From: Streptomyces clavuligerus
GTDB lineage: Bacteria; Actinomycetota; Actinomycetes; Streptomycetales; Streptomycetaceae
Direction of reading: 5' to 3'
DNA length: 64,000 nucleotides
Assembly: GCF_005519465.1 (NCBI RefSeq)
Contig: NZ_CP027858.1
Location: forward strand, 2,108,001 to 2,172,000
The position numbers and the translations under genes are program-made. This document shows positions 8,932-16,541 of the stretch, piece after piece (positions within the stretch are counted from its first letter, which is position 1; each line of letters starts with the position of its first letter). The notes under the pieces were generated by a model. That model did not search any database. It saw only the letters and a program-made list of their open reading frames with translations, and was not told the DNA's origin.

Positions 8932-9022
8932 GCTCGTTCCCCTTCCTGAAACCAGCTCATCCTCAGCCGACGGCCCCTGGGTAGGCATGCTTCACCGGCA
9001 TCGAACACATTGCTTCCAGGTC

Positions 9023-9053
9023 ATTATCCCGCATCGCGGGACCCGATGACCAA
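9023..9053 (-). promoter_or_regulatory. Candidate promoter with internal palindrome upstream of DUF3117 gene
   Basis: On the minus strand TTGGTC (9053-9048) and GATAAT (9028-9023) are 19 bases apart, and the 15-base palindrome TCCCGCatcGCGGGA (9027-9041) fills the space next to the -10. A repressor-operator arrangement is plausible. The spacing is slightly long and there is no other support. The rest of the 320-base divergent gap (8932-9251) holds nothing else I can name. Confidence 0.35.
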
Positions 9054-9251
9054 CATCGGTCGACATCGCTTAGGCAACGCGCTCCCGCAAAACCACCCAA
9101 TTCGGCGATCCGCCTGCGATACTTCGCCTCCTTCCCACGCCCCCGGGGCCGCCCCCGAGCGCCCCCGGTTTGACGCAGCTCACATGACCGGCCCCGGCGA
9201 TCTCCGCCATGCTGAGGCGGGACACGACCGCCGATCGCCAAGGGAGCTGAG

Positions 9252-10052
9252 ATGGCCGACTCCGTGCTGTACGAGGTGCACGAGGGACTCGCGACGATCA
9301 CGATCAACCGGCCCGACGCCATGAACGCGCTGAATGTCGAGGCCAAGGTCGCCCTGCGGGACACCCTGGAGCGGGCGGCGGGCGACGACTCCGTCCGCGC
9401 GGTGCTGCTGACCGCCACCGGTCGCGCCTTCTGCGTCGGCCAGGACCTCAAGGAGCACATCGGGCTGCTCGCCGCGGACCGGGAGACGGGCACCGGCGGG
9501 ACCATGAACACGGTGCGTGAGCACTACAACCCGATCGTGCGAGCCCTGACCTCGATGCCCAAGCCCGTCGTGGCGGGGATCAACGGGGTCGCGGCGGGCG
9601 CGGGCCTCGGCTTCGCCCTGGCGGCCGACTACCGGGTGGCCGCCGACTCGGCGACGTTCACCACCGCCTTCGCGGGGGTCGCGCTCACCGCCGACTCCGG
9701 GGTCTCCTGGACCCTGTCCCGGCTGGTCGGCCCGGGCCGCGCCGCCGATCTGCTGCTCTTCCCCCGTTCCTTCTCCGCGCAGGAGGCACACGCCTGGGGG
9801 GTCGTGAACACGGTGGTCCCGGCCGACGAGCTGGCCGCCGAGGCCGCCGCCGTGGCCCGGCGGCTGGCGCAGGGCCCGACCCTGGCCTACGCGGCGATCA
9901 AGGAGTCGCTGGCCCACGCCGCGGCCCACTCCCTGGAGGAGACCCTGCTCAAGGAGGAGGAGCTCCAGGCCAGGGCGGGTGCCTCGGAGGACCACTCCAC
10001 CGCCGTGACCGCCTTCGTCGCGAAGGAGCGGCCCGTCTACCGGGGCCGCTGA
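9252..10052 (+). CDS. Enoyl-CoA hydratase/isomerase family protein (crotonase fold)
   Basis: The 266-residue crotonase-fold protein carries the family landmarks ATITINRPDAMNAL, RAFCVGQDLKEH (first oxyanion-hole segment) and AGINGVAAGAGLGFALAADYRVA (second segment). Such enzymes hydrate or isomerise enoyl-CoA thioesters in fatty-acid or phenylacetate breakdown. PaaG-like similarity is suggested by the GQDL and AGAGLGFALAADY motifs, but the exact substrate cannot be read from sequence. A clear AAGGGAGC precedes ATG 9252. It is alone on the plus strand and convergent with tag. Confidence 0.9.
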   Translation: MADSVLYEVHEGLATITINRPDAMNALNVEAKVALRDTLERAAGDDSVRAVLLTATGRAFCVGQDLKEHIGLLAADRETGTGGTMNTVREHYNPIVRALTSMPKPVVAGINGVAAGAGLGFALAADYRVAADSATFTTAFAGVALTADSGVSWTLSRLVGPGRAADLLLFPRSFSAQEAHAWGVVNTVVPADELAAEAAAVARRLAQGPTLAYAAIKESLAHAAAHSLEETLLKEEELQARAGASEDHSTAVTAFVAKERPVYRGR

Positions 10053-10091
10053 CCGGCCCGCCCGGCCCGGTGCGGGGCACGGGCGGCCCCG

Positions 10092-10673
10092 CTACCCGCC
10101 CCGGGCCACGCAGCCCGCCAGATGGTCGTCCACCAGCCCGCACGCCTGCATGAGGGCGTAGGCCGTCGTGGGCCCGACGAAGCGGATGCCGCGCTTCTTG
10201 AGTTCCTTGGCCAGGGCCTTCGACTCGTCCGTGACGGCGGGCACGTCGGCGACCGTCACCGGGGCCGGGCGGCCCGCGCGCGGCGGCGCGTACGACCAGA
10301 TCAGGGCGTCCAGCTCACCGGGGGCCCAGTCGGCGAGCGTCCGCGCGTTGGCGAGCGTCGCGTCGACCTTCGCACGGTTGCGGATGATGCCCTCGTCGGC
10401 GAGGAGCCGCTCCCGGTCGGTCCCGGTGAACTCCGCGACGGACGCGATCCGGAATCCTGCGAAGGCGCTCCGGAAGCCCTCGCGCCGCCGCAGGATGGTG
10501 AGCCAGGAGAGACCCGACTGGAACGCCTCCAGGCACAGCCGTTCGAAGAGGGCGTCGTCCCCGTGGACGGGGCGGCCCCACTCGGTGTCGTGGTAGACGC
10601 GATAGTCGTCGGTGCTCACGCCCCAGGGGCAGCGGGACACCCCGTCCGGGCCGGTGACCAGGGCGCCGCTCAC
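10092..10673 (-). CDS. tag: DNA-3-methyladenine glycosylase I
   Basis: The 193-residue protein contains RCPWGVSTDDYRVYHDTEWG at the N-terminus (Cys for zinc and the Tag signature), then LCLEAFQSGLSWLTILRRRE and a C-terminal HxxGC-like zinc segment (DDHLAGC). It excises 3-methyladenine from DNA in base-excision repair. GTG 10673 overlaps the stop of the upstream DivIVA-like gene by four bases (GTGA), so the two are coupled. The same pair (DivIVA-like, tag) occurs next to DUF3117 in mycobacteria. Confidence 0.94.
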   Translation of the reverse strand: MSGALVTGPDGVSRCPWGVSTDDYRVYHDTEWGRPVHGDDALFERLCLEAFQSGLSWLTILRRREGFRSAFAGFRIASVAEFTGTDRERLLADEGIIRNRAKVDATLANARTLADWAPGELDALIWSYAPPRAGRPAPVTVADVPAVTDESKALAKELKKRGIRFVGPTTAYALMQACGLVDDHLAGCVARGG

Positions 10674-11023
10674 CGCGCGTCCTCCTCGCCCGGCCGGGCG
10701 GACGCGGCCGCCGGGCCCGCGGGGGCGTCCCCCGGACCGGCGAGCGCGGTCTCCAGCTCGGCGATCCGGGCGTCCCGCTCGGCCAGCTCCGCGCCGAGCC
10801 TGCTCAGCACGTCGTCGACGTCCGCCATGCGGTAGCCGCGCAGGGTCACCGGCAGCCGGACGGCCTCCACGTCGGCGCGGCCGACCGGGCGGTTCGGCGG
10901 CAGCGGATCGACGAGCTGTTCGGGCGCCGCCTCGGGCAGGGCCGCGCTGTCGCCGCCGCCGATCACGGCCAGCGTGACCGCGCCGACGACCACGACCATC
11001 GTGATCAGCAAGAACAAGAACAC
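10670..11023 (-). CDS. Small membrane-anchored DivIVA-domain-like protein
   Basis: The 117-residue protein starts at GTG 11023 behind GGGAGAGG. A single N-terminal membrane helix (VFLFLLITMVVVVGAVTLAVI) is followed by LPVTLRGYRMADVDDVLSRL, the DivIVA-type tropomyosin-like signature, and a short coiled coil. A disordered Pro/Ala tail closes it. DivIVA domains sense membrane curvature at poles and septa; here the domain would be tethered by the helix. It overlaps tag. Role unknown; family assignment rests on the RGYRMADVDDVL motif. Confidence 0.82.
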   Translation of the reverse strand: MFLFLLITMVVVVGAVTLAVIGGGDSAALPEAAPEQLVDPLPPNRPVGRADVEAVRLPVTLRGYRMADVDDVLSRLGAELAERDARIAELETALAGPGDAPAGPAAASARPGEEDAR

Positions 11024-11141
11024 GTGACGACCTCTCCCCGGACCGCGGACGCCCCCGGCCACAACTGTTGCCCGGTCGATCGTGCCACGCCGGTCGGACC
11101 GTTAGGGTCGCAGCCGGACGACCTGAGGAGGAAAACCGCTG

Positions 11142-12002
11142 ATGCTGCGGCTGGGACAGCGTGAATTCGACCCGCACGAGCCGGTGATCATGGCGATCGT
11201 GAACCGTACCCCGGACTCGTTCTACGACCGGGGCGCGACCTTCCACGACGAGCCGGCGCTGGCGCGGGTGGAGCAGGCGGTGGCGGAGGGCGCGGCCATC
11301 ATCGACATCGGAGGGGTCAAGGCCGGCCCCGGGGACGAGGTCACGGCGGCGGAGGAGGTGCGGCGGACGGTCGGCTTCGTGGCCGAGGTGCGCCGCCGCT
11401 TCCCCGATGTGGTGATCAGCGTGGACACCTGGCGGCACGAGGTGGGCGAGGCGGTCTGCGCGGCGGGCGCCGATCTGCTGAACGACGCCTGGGGCGGGGT
11501 CGACCCCCGGCTGGCCGAGGTCGCCGCGCGCCACGGGGCGGGCCTGGTCTGCACCCACGCGGGCGGGGCGGAGCCGCGGACCCGGCCGCACCGGACCGCG
11601 TACGAGGATGTCGTCGCCGACATCCTGCGGGTGACGGTGGGCCTGGCCGAGCGGGCCGCCGGGCTGGGGGTGCGGCGCGACGGGATCATGATCGACCCCG
11701 GTCATGACTTCGGCAAGAACACCCGGCACTCGCTGGAGGCCACCCGGCGGCTGGGGGAGCTGGTGGAGACGGGGTGGCCGGTGCTGGTCTCGCTGTCGAA
11801 CAAGGACTTCGTGGGGGAGACCCTGGACCGGCCGGTGCAGGAACGGCTGATCGGGACGCTGGCGACCACGGCGGTCTCGGCGTGGCTGGGCGCGCGGGTG
11901 TACCGGGTGCACGAGGTCGCGGAGACCCGTCAGGTACTGGACATGGTCGCCTCGATCGCGGGCCACCGCCCGCCCGCCGTGGCCCGCCGGGGCCTGGCCT
12001 GA
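11142..12002 (+). CDS. Dihydropteroate synthase-like protein (FolP2-type paralogue)
   Basis: The 286-residue TIM-barrel protein resembles dihydropteroate synthase: MAIVNRTPDSFYDRG near the start, IDIGGVKAGPG, the DPGHDFGKN segment (185 on), SNKDF (219-223) and YRVHEVAET. Several canonical positions differ: true DHPS has NVTPDSFSDGG, S-R-K instead of S219-N220-K221, and RVHD instead of RVHE. These same changes mark mycobacterial FolP2 (Rv1207), which from memory does not show DHPS activity. Gene context (LOG, dapE, tag, DivIVA-like) also matches FolP2. A p-aminobenzoate-using role is therefore doubtful. Start ATG 11142 follows GAGGAGG. Confidence 0.88.
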   Translation: MLRLGQREFDPHEPVIMAIVNRTPDSFYDRGATFHDEPALARVEQAVAEGAAIIDIGGVKAGPGDEVTAAEEVRRTVGFVAEVRRRFPDVVISVDTWRHEVGEAVCAAGADLLNDAWGGVDPRLAEVAARHGAGLVCTHAGGAEPRTRPHRTAYEDVVADILRVTVGLAERAAGLGVRRDGIMIDPGHDFGKNTRHSLEATRRLGELVETGWPVLVSLSNKDFVGETLDRPVQERLIGTLATTAVSAWLGARVYRVHEVAETRQVLDMVASIAGHRPPAVARRGLA

Positions 12003-12063
12003 CGCGGCGCGCCCGCCGGAGCCCTCGGGCCCGGCGGGCGCGCCCCGGACCGTTCCGGCGGCC

Positions 12064-12274
12064 CTAGGTCGTGTCGTCAAAATCCCGTCTGCGTCGCGAC
12101 GCCTTGCACGCACATCTGCTGCGTTGTCGTCAGTCGCCGATGGCCCCCTGGGCCTGGCGGCCCGGGAGGGACCCCCACCGCATGGACTCCCTCCTCCGCC
12201 TTGCATCTGCACGCACCATGCGCCGCACCGCCCGTCCTCCGGACGGACGACGCTACTCTGACGACACTCCCTAG
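12064..12274. mobile_element. MITE-like element with terminal inverted repeats and CTAG flanks
   Basis: The 211-base segment begins and ends with CTAG. Immediately inside, the left end reads GTCGTGTCGTCAAAA and the right end, on the other strand, GGAGTGTCGTCAGAG: imperfect inverted repeats with a shared GTGTCGTCA core. CTAG is a known 4-bp target duplication of IS5-type transposases. No transposase is encoded. Base usage is less strictly G/C at codon position 3 in any frame. The right CTAG supplies the TAG stop of the LOG gene. Internal words GCCTTGCA and TGTCGTCA recur. Copy number elsewhere in the genome is unknown. Confidence 0.6.
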
Positions 12275-13020
12275 CGGCCGGTCTCCTTGGTCACCAGCGA
12301 CACGGCCTCGTCCACGTCGTCCGTGACGTGGAACAGCAGCAGATCCCGCTCGGACGCCTTGCCCTGGCCGACCACGGTGTCCCGCAGCCAGTCGACCAGG
12401 CCGCTCCAGTACGCGGAGCCGAAGAGCACGATCGGGAACCGGGTGACCTTGCCGGTCTGGACCAGGGTCAGCGCCTCGAACAGCTCGTCCAGGGTGCCGA
12501 GCCCGCCGGGCAGCACCACGAACCCGGACGCGTACTTCACGAACATCGTCTTGCGGACGAAGAAGTAGCGGAAGTTCACGCCGATGTCGACATGGGGGTT
12601 GAGGCCCTGCTCGAAGGGCAGCTCGATGCCGAGGCCCACCGAGACGCCCCGGGCCTCGCGCGCGCCGAGGTTGGCCGCCTCCATCGCGCCCGGACCACCG
12701 CCGGTGATCACCGCGAAGCCCGCGTCCACCAGCGCCCCGCCGATGCGGACGCCCGCCTCGTACTCGGGGGTGCCGGGCCTGGTGCGGGCCGATCCGAAGA
12801 CGCTGATGGCCTTGGGCAGCTCGGCGAGGGCGCCGAAGCCCTCGACGAACTCCGACTGGATGCGCATCACCCGCCAGGGGTCGGTGTGCACCCACTCCGA
12901 GTCGCCCTCGGTGTCCAGCAGCCGCTGGTCGGTGGTCTCCGGCTGCACCTGTTCCCGGCGCCGCAGCACCGGTCCCTGCCTGCGCTCCTCGTACTCCCGC
13001 GACTCCCCGGGGTTGGCCAT
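12271..13020 (-). CDS. LOG-family protein (cytokinin riboside 5'-monophosphate phosphoribohydrolase type)
   Basis: The 249-residue Rossmann-like protein carries GGGPGAMEA (107-115) and the signature PGGLGTLDE (171-179), the active-site loop of LOG/YvdD phosphoribohydrolases, which cleave N6-modified or plain AMP to base and ribose-5-phosphate. The N-terminal ~65 residues, rich in charged residues, are an actinobacterial extension. ATG 13020 follows GGAGGGA; a further upstream frame is not conserved. The stop codon TAG is part of the CTAG boundary of the neighbouring MITE-like element. Substrate in streptomycetes is not established. Confidence 0.9.
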   Translation of the reverse strand: MANPGESREYEERRQGPVLRRREQVQPETTDQRLLDTEGDSEWVHTDPWRVMRIQSEFVEGFGALAELPKAISVFGSARTRPGTPEYEAGVRIGGALVDAGFAVITGGGPGAMEAANLGAREARGVSVGLGIELPFEQGLNPHVDIGVNFRYFFVRKTMFVKYASGFVVLPGGLGTLDELFEALTLVQTGKVTRFPIVLFGSAYWSGLVDWLRDTVVGQGKASERDLLLFHVTDDVDEAVSLVTKETGR

Positions 13021-13088
13021 GACGCTCCCTCCGCCGAACACTGTTGCAGGTCCCAGGGTAGGCCGGTGCGGATGACGACCGGGCGAAC

Positions 13089-14168
13089 TCAGGACGTCAG
13101 CCACTCCCGCAGCCGGTTCTCGCAGTGTGTGATCTTCTCCACGGCGACATGCTCGTCCCGCTTGTGGGCGTAGAGCGCGTCCCCCGGGCCGTAGTTGACG
13201 GCGGGCACCCCGAGGGCGCTGAAACGGGAGACGTCCGTCCAGCCGAACTTGGGCCGGGCGCTGCCGCCGACCGCCTTCATGAAGGCCGCGGCGGCGGGGT
13301 GGCCGAGGCCGGGCAGTGCCCCGCCGGAGTGGTCGTCGACGACGAACTCGTCCACTCCGCAGTCCGCGAACGCCTCCTGGACATGGGCCAGCGCCTCGTC
13401 CGCGCTCCGGTCGGGGGCGTAGCGGAAGTTGACGACGACGGTGCAGGCGTCGGGGATCACATTCCCCGCGACGCCGCCCTCGATCTTCACGGCGTTCAGG
13501 CCCTCGCGGTACTCCAGCCCGTCGATCACGGGTCGGCGGGGCTCGTAGGCGGCGAGCCGGGCCAGGATCGGGGCGGCGGCGTGGATCGCGTTCGACCCCA
13601 TCCAGCTCCGCGCGGAGTGCGCCCGCTCGCCCGTGGTCCGCAGCAGCACCCTGAGCGTGCCCTGGCAGCCGCCCTCCACCTCGCCGTCGGAGGGTTCGAG
13701 CAGCACGGCGAAGTCACCGGCGAGCCAGTCGGGGTGGGCCTCGGCGACATGGCCGAGGCCGTTGCGGTGGGCGGCGACCTCCTCGTTGTCGTAGAAGACG
13801 AAGGTGAGGTCGCGGTTGGGCTCGGGCACCGTGGCGGCGATCCGCAGCTGCACGGCGACGCCCGACTTCATGTCGCTGGTGCCGCAGCCCCACAGCACCC
13901 CGTTCCCGTCCAGCCGGGAGGGGACGTTGTCCGCGATCGGCACGGTGTCGATGTGCCCGGCGAGGACGACCCGCTCGGCGCGGCCGAGGCGGGTGCGGGC
14001 CACGATGTTGTTGCCGTGGCGGTCGACCGTGAGGTGCGGCAGCGCGGAGAGCGCCCGCTCGATGGCGTCCGCGAGGGGCTTCTCCTCCCCGCTGACGGAG
14101 GGGAAGTCGACCAGCGCGGCGGTGAGCGCGGGCCCGTCGAGGGTGAGGTCCAGCTCGGTGGGGGACAT
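13089..14168 (-). CDS. dapE: Succinyl-diaminopimelate desuccinylase
   Basis: The 359-residue M20-family di-zinc hydrolase shows GHIDTVP (H72, D74), CGTSDMKSG (bridging D99), DNEE (E129/E130) and the C-terminal metal histidine in YAHKRDEHV. It removes succinate from N-succinyl-L,L-diaminopimelate in the lysine/peptidoglycan pathway. The actinobacterial form is recognisable by DLTFVFYDNEEVAAHRNGLG. It precedes the LOG gene on the same strand by 68 bases. A DapC-type aminotransferase gene for the preceding step lies about 1 kb away at 15220-16317. Confidence 0.95.
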   Translation of the reverse strand: MSPTELDLTLDGPALTAALVDFPSVSGEEKPLADAIERALSALPHLTVDRHGNNIVARTRLGRAERVVLAGHIDTVPIADNVPSRLDGNGVLWGCGTSDMKSGVAVQLRIAATVPEPNRDLTFVFYDNEEVAAHRNGLGHVAEAHPDWLAGDFAVLLEPSDGEVEGGCQGTLRVLLRTTGERAHSARSWMGSNAIHAAAPILARLAAYEPRRPVIDGLEYREGLNAVKIEGGVAGNVIPDACTVVVNFRYAPDRSADEALAHVQEAFADCGVDEFVVDDHSGGALPGLGHPAAAAFMKAVGGSARPKFGWTDVSRFSALGVPAVNYGPGDALYAHKRDEHVAVEKITHCENRLREWLTS

Positions 14169-14631
14169 GGGACGACCCTAACGCGGCGGTGACCGGGGCC
14201 CCGGGTCCGGACGGACCGCGGCGGACGGGCACCGGGGCGGTCGGCGGTGGCCGGGGACCCGGGTCCGGGCGGTGCGGCGGCAGATCGCACAGCGATGCGG
14301 TGGTTCCCCCCGGGGAGGGAGTTGTCGCCCGCCGGACGGGGCCCTGGGGACGGGGCGGCTCCGGGCCGTCGGCGATCGTTGCGCGCCTTGCGGAGTGACG
14401 TTTCCTCGACCACGGGGAAGCGGGAATGTTTGCCCGTCTTTATCCGGGTCTGATAATGCGACGCATTGCCAACTCTTTACCTTGATGCACCGCAACTTCC
14501 CCGCCCCTCCGAGCGGTTGTCACTGCGTCCGGGTACCCGGGCCGGTGTCCCCCGGAGGCCGGAGCCAACGGCCGGAGCGGCCCGGACACCCCGTCCCCTC
14601 TTGTCCCAACTCTTGTTTCTCAAGGAGCAAA
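14169..14631. other. Gene-free divergent interval
   Basis: This 463-base stretch separates dapE (minus) from the secreted-protein gene (plus). It holds one candidate plus-strand promoter, TTGCCC (14430-14435) with GATAAT (14452-14457) spaced by 16 bases, followed by a leader of about 170 bases. No conserved short ORF is apparent. Confidence 0.4.
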
Positions 14632-15111
14632 ATGTCCCTCCCCCTGACCCGCCGGATCGCCCGTGCCGCACTGCTCGTCGCGGTCGGCGCAAGCCCCGTG
14701 GTCGGTGCGGCCGGCTCTGCGGGCGCCGTGGAGATCCAGGACGCCAACCCGCTCAGCGCGGTGTCCGCCATGGACACCATGGAGGCCGGGGGTCTGAGCG
14801 CCACCGCCGACCACACCGGTGAGCAGGCGTCCCAGGCGCTCGGCGCCGCCGGAGAGGCCGCCACGCAGCAGGCCGTCCCGACCGCCGGACGGACCCTGGG
14901 CCAGGCGGGCGAGGCCGCCGGTCCCACCGTCCGGGAGACCGCCAACGACACCGCGACCACCGCCACGACCACCGCCGGGACCGTCCTCGGCGGCACCGCG
15001 GGCACCGCGGCCGAGGCCCTGGGCAACGGCGCCCCCGCCCCGGCCGCCGGACTGATCGGCGGTCTGCCCGCCCAGGTCACCAGCCCCGCGCAGACCCTGC
15101 CGCTGGCCTGA
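14632..15111 (+). CDS. Small secreted Ala/Thr/Gly-rich protein
   Basis: The 159-residue protein has a Sec signal peptide: basic LTRRIARAA, hydrophobic core LLVAVGASPVVGAAG and likely cleavage after AGAVE or GSAGA. The mature chain is low-complexity and helical, with repeated motifs (ATTATTTAGTVLGGTAGTAAEALG) and few aromatic residues. There is no domain I can name; similar short exported proteins are common in streptomycetes and are sometimes called ATP-binding by automatic annotation without support. CAAGGAGC precedes ATG 14632 and a very strong hairpin follows the stop, so it is a single-gene unit. Confidence 0.8.
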   Translation: MSLPLTRRIARAALLVAVGASPVVGAAGSAGAVEIQDANPLSAVSAMDTMEAGGLSATADHTGEQASQALGAAGEAATQQAVPTAGRTLGQAGEAAGPTVRETANDTATTATTTAGTVLGGTAGTAAEALGNGAPAPAAGLIGGLPAQVTSPAQTLPLA

Positions 15112-15130
15112 TCCGCCCTCCCGGCACACA

Positions 15131-15173
15131 GCGCGAGGGGCCCGGAAGCACAACGCTTCCGGGCCCCTCGCGC
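15131..15173 (+). terminator. Strong terminator hairpin after the secreted-protein gene
   Basis: A perfect 19-bp stem (15131-15149 with 15155-15173) has a 5-base loop, 20 bases past the stop. It can also serve the aminotransferase gene ending at 15220 on the other strand. Confidence 0.9.
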
Positions 15174-15219
15174 ATGCTCACGCGCTCCCGTGCCGGTGCG
15201 GACGGGCCGTTCCCGTCCG

Positions 15220-16317
15220 TCAGCCGCCGAGGCGGGCGACCGCCGCCGCGACCCGCTCGTCGGTCGCCGTGAACGCGACCCGGACGAACCGCTCCCCCGC
15301 CGCGCCGTAGAAGTCCCCGGGAGCGACCAGGACGCCCAGCTCCGCCAGGTGCGCCACGGTGCTCCAGCAGGGCTCGTCCCGGGTCGCCCACAGATACAGG
15401 CTCGCCTCGCTGTGCTCGATCCGGAAGCCGTGCGCCTCCAGGGCCCCGCGCAGCGCGGTGCGGCGGGCCGCGTACCGGGCCCGCTGCTCCGTCACATGGG
15501 TGTCGTCGCCGAGCGCGGCGACGGTGGCCGCCTGCACCGGCGCGGGGGTCATCATCCCGCCGTGCTTGCGGATCTGGAGCAGCTCGCCGAGGACCCGTTC
15601 GTCACCGGCGATGAAGGCGGCCCGGTAGCCCGCCAGGTTGGAGCGCTTGGAGAGGGAGTGGACGGCGACCAGGCCGTCGTACACCCCGCCGCAGACCTCG
15701 GCGTCGAGCACCGAGACGGGCTCGGCCTCCCAGCCCAGCTCCAGATAGCACTCGTCGCTGAAGACCAGCACGCCGTGCGTACGGGCCCAGGCCACGATCC
15801 GGGTCAGCTCGTCCTTGCCGAGCACCCGCCCGGTGGGGTTCGACGGCGAGTTCAGCCACAGCAGCCGCAGCCCGCGCGGGTCCAGCTCGGTGGGGTCGTC
15901 GTAGACGACGGGGGTCGCCCCGCACAGCCGCGCCCCGACCTCGTACGTCGGGTAGGCGAGCCGCGGATACGCGACCCGGTCGCCCGCGCCCAGGCCGAGC
16001 TGGGTCGGCAGCCAGGCCACCAGCTCCTTGGAGCCGACGACCGGCAGCACATTGCGGTGGGTGACACCGGTCGCGCCGAGGCGGCGCTCCACCCAGCTGG
16101 TGAGCGCATCCCGCAGGGCGGCCGTCCCCCAGACCGTGGGATAGCCCGGCGAGTCGGCGGCGTCGGTCAGGGCCTTCTGGATCAGCGCGGGGACGGGGTC
16201 CACCGGGGTGCCGACGGAGAGGTCCACGATGCCGTCGGGGTGGCGGGCGGCCGTCGCCTTGTAGGGCTCCAGCTTGTCCCAGGGGAAGACGGGCAGGCGC
16301 GAAGAGACTGCGGACAC
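15220..16317 (-). CDS. dapC: Succinyldiaminopimelate transaminase (DapC-type class I/II aminotransferase)
   Basis: The 365-residue PLP fold-type I aminotransferase has the ILE-like entry VFPWDKLEPYKATAARHPDG, nucleotide-like motif LWLNSPSNPTGRVL, ECYLELGWEAEP and the Schiff-base lysine in SLSKRSNLAGYRAAF. It would transfer an amino group from glutamate to N-succinyl-2-amino-6-ketopimelate. Assignment to DapC rests on the adjacent fdxA, an arrangement shared with mycobacteria (Rv1178/fdxC), and on the wider pathway gene dapE nearby. GTG 16317 is chosen because sequence similarity starts there; upstream codons fall in a tandem-repeat tract. Confidence 0.88.
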   Translation of the reverse strand: MSAVSSRLPVFPWDKLEPYKATAARHPDGIVDLSVGTPVDPVPALIQKALTDAADSPGYPTVWGTAALRDALTSWVERRLGATGVTHRNVLPVVGSKELVAWLPTQLGLGAGDRVAYPRLAYPTYEVGARLCGATPVVYDDPTELDPRGLRLLWLNSPSNPTGRVLGKDELTRIVAWARTHGVLVFSDECYLELGWEAEPVSVLDAEVCGGVYDGLVAVHSLSKRSNLAGYRAAFIAGDERVLGELLQIRKHGGMMTPAPVQAATVAALGDDTHVTEQRARYAARRTALRGALEAHGFRIEHSEASLYLWATRDEPCWSTVAHLAELGVLVAPGDFYGAAGERFVRVAFTATDERVAAAVARLGG

Positions 16318-16334
16318 GTGCTTTCTCTTTCTTG

Positions 16335-16430
16335 TCACCGGACTCTTGTTCACCGGACCCCCGTTCACCGGGCTCCGGTCACCGGGCCTTCGGCACCGGG
16401 CTTTCCCCACCGGACTGCCGGTCGCCGGTC
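16335..16430. repeat. Degenerate 15-bp tandem repeat upstream of dapC
   Basis: About six units of 14-15 bases share the core TCACCGGaC/gCt. The first two copies begin tcaccggac and are followed by tcaccgggc copies with growing divergence. The tract lies in the leader between fdxA and dapC. Confidence 0.75.
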
Positions 16431-16472
16431 GCTTGTCCGGGTGTCAGCGGGCGGCCGGGGGCCGGAGCACGC

Positions 16473-16505
16473 CGGTCCCGTACGGACGACGACCGTACGG
16501 GACCG
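16473..16505 (-). terminator. Terminator hairpin after fdxA
   Basis: A perfect 13-bp stem (16473-16485 with 16493-16505) has a 7-base loop, about 40 bases past the fdxA stop. It separates fdxA from dapC. Confidence 0.85.
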
Positions 16506-16541
16506 GGATGCGTGCGGCTCCGGAGTCCGGGCCGGGGCGGA

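Noticed and set aside
10092..12212. A 706-codon frame fusing tag with upstream sequence
   Set aside because: Only the last 193 codons look like protein; tag has its own GTG overlapping the preceding gene, and folP on the other strand explains most of the rest.
12071..12274. 67-codon ORF inside the MITE-like element
   Set aside because: Its codon use is unlike neighbouring genes and it has no Shine-Dalgarno; the DNA is better explained by terminal inverted repeats.
14458..14631. Riboswitch in the ~170-base leader of the secreted-protein gene
   Set aside because: Several G+C stems can be drawn but I could not match them to any known riboswitch core.
16335..16430. CRISPR array
   Set aside because: Repeat units are only 14-15 bases, have no spacers and diverge gradually; no cas gene is present.
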